From Skeletonema tropicum (Eukaryota; Bacillariophyta; Thalassiosirophyceae; Thalassiosirales; Thalassiosiraceae), in assembly GCA_037178625.1 (NCBI GenBank), contig CM074130.1, positions 372,001 to 436,000 of the forward strand: DNA of 64,000 bases, given 5' to 3'. Shown here piece by piece: positions 55,306 through 64,000 of this stretch. Every line of letters starts with the position of its first letter. Position 1 is the first letter of the stretch. The notes under the pieces are model-generated. The model was not told the DNA's origin and ran no database searches. It was given only the letters and a program-made list of their open reading frames with translations. The position numbers and the translations under genes are program-made.

Positions 55306-56098
55306 AAATGGAGATGGAGTTGAATATGAATTGTTGGTGAACGTACGTAATGTTGACGGTGAATATGTTGACGGTGGTGTGGATAGAGATAAGTACAATA
55401 TGAACGATTGTTATGGAAACGGTCGATCATGAATGATGATACGTAAGACAATACTGAGTTGAGTATGAGGAGAAGGTAAGCGAAGGGGAGATAGATTCAA
55501 ATACATTCATAGTAAAGAGACAAGTTCAAAGAAGACGAGAGAGACTATATTATAGCTATTGCGCTATTGATGTTGCTACATACTTTAGCACGAGCGAGGC
55601 AGCCGACAGCGACAGCCGGCCAAATATAAATCTCAATCCGGCTTGACAGCCAGATCTACTTTCACTTCCAAGCAGAGCAGATAATATCCAAAAGTTGACA
55701 TTGTGACCACTATTCGACTCGTCTCTTCAAGCTGCATCGCATCGATTAATACCATCATTACGACTTTCATTGTATAATCGAAATCACAGCTCGAAGACAG
55801 TTGTAGACGATCAGCAATCAGCACCGACCGTCCATGACAGTTGGCACGGGATGGGCTCTAAACGCTGCGCTGAAGAACGAAGCATCGATCGGGCGAGTCA
55901 ATGATAGTTGGCACATATTGGTCGAATAAATAAATAAATATTAGATATCTCTGTAATCACTGGGGACGGCGCAACAGCAACATCAATATGCTGACTGTTG
56001 CTGTGGGCTTGGCAGCATGGGAGGTGCACCGTCCAGCGGCCAGCAGGAGAGGCGTCATCGGCTACGCTCCACCAGGCAATAATAATATCCACCTCCCA

Positions 56099-56263
56099 TC
56101 AGCAACAGTGTGATGATAGACCTACTGGCAGGAAGCGGTCGGCTCGCTTTGATTTGCTGGTGTAGCCAACTGAGTTGGATGCAACATCATCATCATCAGA
56201 ATTTGAAGTGGGCTTTGGCACGTGTCGATCTTTGGCTTGGATTTGAGTTGTGAGTTGCGACAT
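56099..56263 (-). CDS. Acidic opposing open frame, unit 4
   Basis: Same translation as unit 1. Confidence 0.3.
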   Translation of the reverse strand: MSQLTTQIQAKDRHVPKPTSNSDDDDVASNSVGYTSKSKRADRFLPVGLSSHCC

Positions 56264-56909
56264 TGACAGCTTCTCACTTTTTGACCCACACACACCGAAC
56301 ACCGAACCTCAACGAAGCGAAGACGAAGCAAGCAAGCACGAAGCACAATGGCAATAAGATAAATAAATAGTAGCAATAATAAAAGCACCTACTGCCGTGC
56401 CAACCAAATGGACGGTGCTGATCGTTGACGATGAATGAAAAGAGATACAGCATCATCTATTGAAGTTATGGGGGAGATAGAGGTAGACAGTCGAGTCTCA
56501 CATCGTACCAACCTTCTGGATCACACTGATCGATGCTTCTGTCTTCAGCGCAGCGTTGGATCTTACATCGTGCCATTTATCAGCCATTTATCATGGATCA
56601 TATCGGCTGAGATGAGATCTTACATCGTACCAACTGTCATTGACGGAGCAGTGATTAATGTATTCATCGATAGCGCTTGAGACAAGGATTCGAATAATTG
56701 AATAGTCGTCTCATTGTTATTGTTAGATACGATAATGCGAAGCGAGCGGTAGCGGGATGAGCTGTGATTATTGTACGAATCGATAGAGATTGAAATGACG
56801 ATTCCAATGCTCGTCTCATTGGTACTACTCTCTTCATTGGTACTACTCTCTCTCTACTCGAATTCTAGAGACGGCTAGGGGTCGCTCTAGTTCAGACGAT
56901 TGACAAAAG

Positions 56910-57242
56910 ATCCATACGGAATATTGTACGCACCGGAATGGGATATCGCTAAATAAAGATCAGGAGGTTAGTACGACCCATGGCAAGTTTTCGGTGGAGG
57001 TGGAGGAGCAGCAGGAGCAGGAGCTTGTGTTGGATCATCATCATCATCGTCATAATCCTGATACTGATACTCATCAACAGAAACGCAAGCACAAGGTATT
57101 CAAATTCTACTATACAGATGTTGGAAGTACCAATGGTTCGACTGTAGGTGAAGCAAGATTGGAAGCGAATGTGAGAGTGGAGATTGAGGAGGGGATGGAG
57201 TTGAGAATTGGTAATTCTACTTTGAAGATTGCGTTTGGTTAG
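56910..57242 (+). CDS. FHA-domain exon, unit 4
   Basis: Intact 333-bp frame identical to unit 1. Confidence 0.62.
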   Translation: MHTEYCTHRNGISLNKDQEVSTTHGKFSVEVEEQQEQELVLDHHHHRHNPDTDTHQQKRKHKVFKFYYTDVGSTNGSTVGEARLEANVRVEIEEGMELRIGNSTLKIAFG

Positions 57243-58034
57243 AAATGGAGATGGAGTTGAATATGAATTGTTGGTGAACGTACGTAATGTTGACGGTGAA
57301 TATGTTGACGGTGGTGTGGATAGAGATAAGTACAATATGAACGATTGTTATGGAAACGGTCGATCATGAATGATGATACGTAAGACAATACTGAGTTGAG
57401 TATGAGGAGAAGTAAGCGAAGGGGAGATAGATTCAAATACATTCATAGTAAAGAGACAAGTTCAAAGAAGACGAGAGAGACTATATTATAGCTATTGCGC
57501 TATTGATGTTGCTACATACTTTAGCACGAGCGAGGCAGCCGACAGCGACAGCCGGCCAAATATAAATCTCAATCCGGCTTGACAGCCAGATCTACTTTCA
57601 CTTCCAAGCAGAGCAGATAATATCCAAAAGTTGACATTGTGACCACTATTCGACTCGTCTCTTCAAGCTGCATCGCATCGATTAATACCATCATTACGAC
57701 TTTCATTGTATAATCGAAATCACAGCTCGAAGACAGTTGTAGACGATCAGCAATCAGCACCGACCGTCCATGACAGTTGGCACGGGATGGGCTCTAAACG
57801 CTGCGCTGAAGAACGAAGCATCGATCGGGCGAGTCAATGATAGTTGGCACATATTGGTCGAATAAATAAATAAATATTAGATATCTCTGTAATCACTGGG
57901 GACGGCGCAACAGCAACATCAATATGCTGACTGTTGCTGTGGGCTTGGCAGCATGGGAGGTGCACCGTCCAGCGGCCAGCAGGAGAGGCGTCATCGGCTA
58001 CGCTCCACCAGGCAATAATAATATCCACCTCCCA

Positions 58035-58199
58035 TCAGCAACAGTGTGATGATAGACCTACTGGCAGGAAGCGGTCGGCTCGCTTTGATTTGCTGGTGTA
58101 GCCAACTGAGTTGGATGCAACATCATCATCATCAGAATTTGAAGTGGGCTTTGGCACGTGTCGATCTTTGGCTTGGATTTGAGTTGTGAGTTGCGACAT
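58035..58199 (-). CDS. Acidic opposing open frame, unit 5
   Basis: Same translation as unit 1. Confidence 0.3.
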   Translation of the reverse strand: MSQLTTQIQAKDRHVPKPTSNSDDDDVASNSVGYTSKSKRADRFLPVGLSSHCC

Positions 58200-58853
58200 T
58201 GACAGCTTCTCACTTTTTGACCCACACACACCGAACACCGAACCTCAACGAAGCGAAGACGAAGCAAGCAAGCACGAAGCACAATGGCAATAAGATAAAT
58301 AAATAGTAGCAATAATAAAAGCACCTACTGCCGTGCCAACCAAATGGACGGTGCTGATCGTTGACGATGAATGAAAAGAGATACAGCATCATCTATTGAA
58401 GTTATGGGGGAGATAGAGGTAGACAGTCGAGTCTCACATCGTACCAACCTTCTGGATCACACTGATCGATGCTTCTGTCTTCAGCGCAGCGTTGGATCTT
58501 ACATCGTGCCATTTATCAGCCATTTATCATGGATCATATCGGCTGAGATGAGATCTTACATCGTACCAACTGTCATTGACGGAGCAGTGATTAATGTATT
58601 CATCGATAGCGCTTGATATATTGAGACAAGGATTCGAATAATTGAATAGTCGTCTCATTGTTATTGTTAGATACGATAATGCGAAGCGAGCGGTAGCGGG
58701 ATGAGCTGTGATTATTGTACGAATCGATAGAGATTGAAATGACGATTCCAATGCTCGTCTCATTGGTACTACTCTCTTCATTGGTACTACTCTCTCTCTA
58801 CTCGAATTCTAGAGACGGCTAGGGGTCGCTCTAGTTCAGACGATTGACAAAAG

Positions 58854-59186
58854 ATCCATACGGAATATTGTACGCACCGGAATGGGATATCGCTAAATAA
58901 AGATCAGGAGGTTAGTACGACCCATGGCAAGTTTTCGGTGGAGGTGGAGGAGCAGCAGGAGCAGGAGCTTGTGTTGGATCATCATCATCATCGTCATAAT
59001 CCTGATACTGATACTCATCAACAGAAACGCAAGCACAAGGTATTCAAATTCTACTATACAGATGTTGGAAGTACCAATGGTTCGACTGTAGGTGAAGCAA
59101 GATTGGAAGCGAATGTGAGAGTGGAGATTGAGGAGGGGATGGAGTTGAGAATTGGTAATTCTACTTTGAAGATTGCGTTTGGTTAG
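58854..59186 (+). CDS. FHA-domain exon, unit 5
   Basis: Intact 333-bp frame. This unit carries the 8-bp duplication upstream (about 58617), outside the exon. Confidence 0.62.
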   Translation: MHTEYCTHRNGISLNKDQEVSTTHGKFSVEVEEQQEQELVLDHHHHRHNPDTDTHQQKRKHKVFKFYYTDVGSTNGSTVGEARLEANVRVEIEEGMELRIGNSTLKIAFG

Positions 59187-59978
59187 AAATGGAGATGGAG
59201 TTGAATATGAATTGTTGGTGAACGTACGTAATGTTGACGGTGAATATGTTGACGGTGGTGTGGATAGAGATAAGTACAATATGAACGATTGTTATGGAAA
59301 CGGTCGATCATGAATGATGATACGTAAGACAATACTGAGTTGAGTATGAGGAGAAGTAAGCGAAGGGGAGATAGATTCAAATACATTCATAGTAAAGAGA
59401 CAAGTTCAAAGAAGACGAGAGAGACTATATTATAGCTATTGCGCTATTGATGTTGCTACATACTTTAGCACGAGCGAGGCAGCCGACAGCGACAGCCGGC
59501 CAAATATAAATCTCAATCCGGCTTGACAGCCAGATCTACTTTCACTTCCAAGCAGAGCAGATAATATCCAAAAGTTGACATTGTGACCACTATTCGACTC
59601 GTCTCTTCAAGCTGCATCGCATCGATTAATACCATCATTACGACTTTCATTGTATAATCGAAATCACAGCTCGAAGACAGTTGTAGACGATCAGCAATCA
59701 GCACCGACCGTCCATGACAGTTGGCACGGGATGGGCTCTAAACGCTGCGCTGAAGAACGAAGCATCGATCGGGCGAGTCAATGATAGTTGGCACATATTG
59801 GTCGAATAAATAAATAAATATTAGATATCTCTGTAATCACTGGGGACGGCGCAACAGCAACATCAATATGCTGACTGTTGCTGTGGGCTTGGCAGCATGG
59901 GAGGTGCACCGTCCAGCGGCCAGCAGGAGAGGCGTCATCGGCTACGCTCCACCAGGCAATAATAATATCCACCTCCCA

Positions 59979-60143
59979 TCAGCAACAGTGTGATGATAGA
60001 CCTACTGGCAGGAAGCGGTCGGCTCGCTTTGATTTGCTGGTGTAGCCAACTGAGTTGGATGCAACATCATCATCATCAGAATTTGAAGTGGGCTTTGGCA
60101 CGTGTCGATCTTTGGCTTGGATTTGAGTTGTGAGTTGCGACAT
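59979..60143 (-). CDS. Acidic opposing open frame, unit 6
   Basis: Same translation as unit 1. Confidence 0.3.
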   Translation of the reverse strand: MSQLTTQIQAKDRHVPKPTSNSDDDDVASNSVGYTSKSKRADRFLPVGLSSHCC

Positions 60144-60789
60144 TGACAGCTTCTCACTTTTTGACCCACACACACCGAACACCGAACCTCAACGAAGCGA
60201 AGACGAAGCAAGCAAGCACGAAGCACAATGGCAATAAGATAAATAAATAGTAGCAATAATAAAAGCACCTACTGCCGTGCCAACCAAATGGACGGTGCTG
60301 ATCGTTGACGATGAATGAAAAGAGATACAGCATCATCTATTGAAGTTATGGGGGAGATAGAGGTAGACAGTCGAGTCTCACATCGTACCAACCTTCTGGA
60401 TCACACTGATCGATGCTTCTGTCTTCAGCGCAGCGTTGGATCTTACATCGTGCCATTTATCAGCCATTTATCATGGATCATATCGGCTGAGATGAGATCT
60501 TACATCGTACCAACTGTCATTGACGGAGCAGTGATTAATGTATTCATCGATAGCGCTTGAGACAAGGATTCGAATAATTGAATAGTCGTCTCATTGTTAT
60601 TGTTAGATACGATAATGCGAAGCGAGCGGTAGCGGGATGAGCTGTGATTATTGTACGAATCGATAGAGATTGAAATGACGATTCCAATGCTCGTCTCATT
60701 GGTACTACTCTCTTCATTGGTACTACTCTCTCTCTACTCGAATTCTAGAGACGGCTAGGGGTCGCTCTAGTTCAGACGATTGACAAAAG

Positions 60790-61122
60790 ATCCATACGGA
60801 ATATTGTACGCACCGGAATGGGATATCGCTAAATAAAGATCAGGAGGTTAGTACGACCCATGGCAAGTTTTCGGTGGAGGTGGAGGAGCAGCAGGAGCAG
60901 GAGCTTGTGTTGGATCATCATCATCATCGTCATAATCCTGATACTGATACTCATCAACAGAAACGCAAGCACAAGGTATTCAAATTCTACTATACAGATG
61001 TTGGAAGTACCAATGGTTCGACTGTAGGTGAAGCAAGATTGGAAGCGAATGTGAGAGTGGAGATTGAGGAGGGGATGGAGTTGAGAATTGGTAATTCTAC
61101 TTTGAAGATTGCGTTTGGTTAG
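60790..61122 (+). CDS. FHA-domain exon, unit 6
   Basis: Intact 333-bp frame identical to unit 1. It is the last FHA exon; unit 7 is truncated before this position. Confidence 0.62.
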   Translation: MHTEYCTHRNGISLNKDQEVSTTHGKFSVEVEEQQEQELVLDHHHHRHNPDTDTHQQKRKHKVFKFYYTDVGSTNGSTVGEARLEANVRVEIEEGMELRIGNSTLKIAFG

Positions 61123-61870
61123 AAATGGAGATGGAGTTGAATATGAATTGTTGGTGAACGTACGTAATGTTGACGGTGAATATGTTGACGGTGGTGTGGA
61201 TAGAGATAAGTACAATATGAACGATTGTTATGGAAACGGTCGATCATGAATGATGATACGTAAGACAATACTGAGTTGAGTATGAGGAGAAGTAAGCGAA
61301 GGGGAGATAGATTCAAATACATTCATAGTAAAGAGACAAGTTCAAAGAAGACGAGAGAGACTATATTATAGCTATTGCGCTATTGATGTTGCTACATACT
61401 TTAGCACGAGCGAGGCAGCCGACAGCGACAGCCGGCCAAATATAAATCTCAATCCGGCTTGACAGCCAGATCTACTTTCACTTCCAAGCAGAGCAGATAA
61501 TATCCAAAAGTTGACATTGTGACCACTATTCGACTCGTCTCTTCAAGCTGCATCGCATCGATTAATACCATCATTACGACTTTCATTGTATAATCGAAAT
61601 CACAGCTCGAAGACAGTTGTAGACGATCAGCAATCAGCACCGACCGTCCATGACAGTTGGCACGGGATGGGCTCTAAACGCTGCGCTGAAGAACGAAGCA
61701 TCGATCGGGCGAGTCAATGATAGTTGGCACATATTGGTCGAATAAATAAATAAATATTAGATATCTCTGTAATCACTGGGGACGGCGCAACAGCAACATC
61801 AATATGCTGACTGTTGCTGTGGGCTTGGCAGCATGGGAGGTGCACCGTCCAGCGGCCAGCAGGAGAGGCG

Positions 61871-61990
61871 TCATCGGCTACGCTCCACCAGGCAATAATA
61901 GGATGCAACAGATGCAACATTATCATCATCAGAATTTGAAGGCTTTGGATCTTTGGCTTGGATTTGAGTTGTGAGTTGCGACACCAACAT
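61871..61990 (-). CDS. Acidic opposing open frame, diverged unit 7
   Basis: 39 codons starting MLVSQLTTQIQAKD, with PKPSNSDDDNVAS where the other units read PKPTSNSDDDDVAS. RHV and T are missing, all in frame. Its C-terminus then jumps to YYCLVERSR because of a deletion that removes ~100 bp relative to other units. Confidence 0.3.
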   Translation of the reverse strand: MLVSQLTTQIQAKDPKPSNSDDDNVASVASYYCLVERSR

Positions 61991-62210
61991 AATCTCACTT
62001 TTTGACCCACACCGAATCGAAGCGAACCTCAACGAAGACAATAAGTACAAGCACGCTAAGTACACAATACACAATGGAACAATACTACTTCACCTACTGG
62101 TCCTAACAATCATTACTCCACACCGTGCCAACCAATCATGGACTCCGCTGAATGAAAGGACGTGTCTTGTGCGAGGGCATTTCATACACATCGTACCAAC
62201 CTTCAGCATG

Positions 62211-62772
62211 TGAGTATGCCCTCCATAGAGCGCACCTATCAACTCGTTGAACCCAAACAGATAGCCAGAAACCCTTGAGGAAGTATATTCGAATACAATT
62301 ATTAATTAGTTGATTAGTTGATTAGTAATAGTAATAACTATTAGATAAAGCGCAAGCATCGGTCCAAAACAGCCTATTTCAGCTAGTAAATAGAGTGATT
62401 CTTTGCATGACGCATGCATATGCATGAGCACCTATGCAGCTGCTGTAATGCGAGTATAGTGCATACGATGACTCCCACCGGCTTAATCGAAATGTAATAA
62501 CATTTGCTATCGACTTATGGTCGGTGCAGGTAGGTAGAGATTCGATGTTGAGTGTAGTGAGGCACTAGTTTCAGTCAATGTGTGTTTTGTGCTTCGTGGA
62601 AAGCTCTATTGTAGCAAAATATTTTTGGTGCGATTTTTATGTAGAGTGGTGCGATTTTTTGACGGTAGCCACCAAGATGCCCGCTCCGAAATCTTGTGGG
62701 CCACCATGATATTTTGTGCATCGGTGTAGTTAATAGAAGTAATTACCTCCACTACTACTTTTTATTACCATC
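62211..62772. other. Intergenic, upstream of the membrane-protein gene
   Basis: About 560 bp with no supported gene. It contains TAGTTGATTAGTTGATTAGTAATAG-like AT-rich repeats (about 62305-62340) and an alternating GCATGACGCATGCATATGCA stretch near 62405. The promoter and 5' UTR of the downstream gene are presumably here; no TATA box was assigned. Confidence 0.4.
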
Positions 62773-64000
62773 ATGGACGACGATAATAATCTCAATAATC
62801 CTGCCCCCGCCGAAACGACGGATGGTCGTCTTCTACAACATAAGCTCGAGGGAATGTTGAAGGAAGACATGGCGCTCAAAAATAATAATAATTTGGCCGA
62901 CGCTTCGACGGACCATCTTACGAAGGCGCTGCTTCTTCGTTTACTGGAGGAGGAGGAGGAGCGGCGAGCGGAGGCATCATCTGAGGAGACGGCATCCGAT
63001 CAGCAGTTGATAGATATAGATACGACAAAGGAGAAGGAAAAATCAGCCGGCAAGAGGAGACAGAAGGAGGACGCCGCCAAGCCAAATATTCCTATGATGT
63101 CATGGCTGAGGGGAGGAATTATTTTGCTAATTATGATGGTCACATTTGGATCCATGATGATGATGTTGAGTTCTCCTCTCTCGCTGATTCATCAAAGTGA
63201 TGCATCAAAAGAGGGGGAGGCTCCCCCAGCCAAGCCACCGTCTGCGTTGAGATCTCTTCGTCAAAAAAAGCACCAGTCGAATATTGATAATGCGGAATCA
63301 GCGTCGCCCGATATTATTAGTCCATTGCCAGCGGTTGTGCCGCCTCCCATCTTCTCACCGGCTGCTGTCACTGCCAGCAATCGTCGTATGAAATCTGACG
63401 AATTAAGGTCATCGACATGTTTTGACACGCCCAACTGGAAGGATGGAAGTGGTGATGGGTGTGATGCGTATGAAGAACTTGGAGAATATTATGACATCTG
63501 TTCCGACGCTTATTACCTTGCAGGAGATATGGGACCAGCAACAACTCAATGCTGTTTCTGTGGAGGTGGAAGTAGTACTGCTCCTCCCACCATCTCTCCC
63601 AAACCATCAAGCTCTCCAACAAAGTCTGCTGCTCCTTCGAGTTCTTTACAGCCGTCAACCTCTCCATCAACCTCTAAACCATCAATCTCTCCAACAAAGT
63701 CTGCAACTCCTTCAACCTCTCCATCAACCTCTAACTCTCCAACATTGTCAGCTTCTCCTTCCACTTCTCTTTCAAATTATCCATCAATTTTTCCAACTAA
63801 GTCAACAACCCCTTCGTCCACTCCGACAATCACAAGCTTTCCAACAAAGTCAGCTACTCCTTCGAGTTCTTTCAAACCGTCAACCTCTCCATCAAATCCT
63901 CCCACCATCTCTCCCAAACCATCAAGCTCTCCATCTGCTTCATCTAGTCCGACACAGTTCTGTGTGGACACTCCCAACTGGAAGGATGAGTATGGTGATG
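62773..64000 (+). CDS. Single-pass membrane protein with Cys-rich modules and Ser/Pro/Thr linker (partial, runs off the window)
   Basis: An open frame from the ATG at 62773 to the window end (409 codons, no stop). Residues 1-114 are hydrophilic, with Asn runs, a Glu cluster (59-63) and Lys/Arg patches. Residues ~115-138 are a strong hydrophobic Ile/Leu/Met/Gly segment, so a type II membrane topology with the remainder outside is likely. Residues 216-266 form a Cys-rich module opening CFDTPNWKDGSGDGC and closing QCCFCGGG, with six Cys in the pattern C-x13-C-x12-C-x16-CC-x-C. A ~125-residue Ser/Pro/Thr/Lys linker of SSPTKSA-type repeats follows. A second module begins FCVDTPNWKDEYGD at the edge. 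Such modules and linkers are familiar from diatom extracellular or wall-associated proteins; function here is inferred to be at the cell surface. Confidence 0.75.
   Translation, partial: MDDDNNLNNPAPAETTDGRLLQHKLEGMLKEDMALKNNNNLADASTDHLTKALLLRLLEEEEERRAEASSEETASDQQLIDIDTTKEKEKSAGKRRQKEDAAKPNIPMMSWLRGGIILLIMMVTFGSMMMMLSSPLSLIHQSDASKEGEAPPAKPPSALRSLRQKKHQSNIDNAESASPDIISPLPAVVPPPIFSPAAVTASNRRMKSDELRSSTCFDTPNWKDGSGDGCDAYEELGEYYDICSDAYYLAGDMGPATTQCCFCGGGSSTAPPTISPKPSSSPTKSAAPSSSLQPSTSPSTSKPSISPTKSATPSTSPSTSNSPTLSASPSTSLSNYPSIFPTKSTTPSSTPTITSFPTKSATPSSSFKPSTSPSNPPTISPKPSSSPSASSSPTQFCVDTPNWKDEYGD

Larger units (their letters stand above)
50019..62210. repeat. ~1938-bp tandem array of FHA-exon units
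   Basis: Unit starts (ATGACAGTTGGCACGGG) are at 50019, 51957, 53896, 55834, 57770, 59714 and 61650, giving periods of 1938, 1939, 1938, 1936, 1944 and 1936 bp. Six full units are nearly identical. The seventh matches to about 61898, then continues to about 62210 as a clearly diverged, shortened relative (it still has CACATCGTACCAACCTTC), marking the old edge of the array. The left edge is an assembly gap, so copy number is a minimum. Unit 5 has an 8-bp tandem duplication at about 58617. Confidence 0.96.

Overview
The window looks like nuclear DNA of a eukaryotic microalga, most likely a diatom (inference). The clearest pointer is the gene starting at 62773. It encodes a single-pass membrane protein with a Cys-rich module of the C-F-D-T-P-N-W-K-D type, followed by a long Ser/Pro/Thr linker and the start of a second module, a layout common in diatom surface proteins. 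Short GT-AG introns (86 bp) and abundant poly-Gln, poly-Asn and poly-Ser low complexity fit this. There are no bacterial operons, and I recognise no tRNA genes and no CRISPR arrays.

Layout. Two runs of exactly 500 N (24520-25019 and 49519-50018) split the window into three contigs. Contig 1 (1-24519): a ~595-bp tandem repeat; a patch with a type I hammerhead ribozyme (2268-2348), hairpins and a hAT-like remnant; transposon TE1 copy 1 (3941-6878, reverse); a broken class I glutamine amidotransferase gene (~6893-8042); 'block X' (~8879-16020) with an IQ-motif gene and a 5S rRNA fragment; more 595-bp repeats; transposon TE2 (17412-21241), which encodes a RING finger and a 931-aa protein; more repeats. 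Contig 2 (25020-49518) repeats block X (copy B), a 5'-truncated TE2 and a long 595-bp array. That array is interrupted by TE1 copy 2 (39217-42341), which has a perfect 9-bp target-site duplication, and by a partial block X (copy C). Contig 3 (50019-64000): six near-identical ~1938-bp tandem units, each carrying an FHA-domain exon, plus a degenerate seventh unit, then the membrane-protein gene running off the right edge.

The genes do not form one pathway. The window is a repeat-rich, recently rearranged region in which transposons have landed in or next to satellite arrays and pieces were then duplicated. Contigs 1 and 2 share about 9 kb of near-identical sequence in the same order, so part of the apparent duplication could be two haplotypes scaffolded in tandem. 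The most notable items are the hammerhead ribozyme; TE1, whose two copies carry different internal deletions of a spliced, coiled-coil-bearing gene; TE2, which couples a RING finger to an unrecognised large protein; and the FHA-exon tandem array. No similarity search could be run, so all family calls rest on motifs read by eye.
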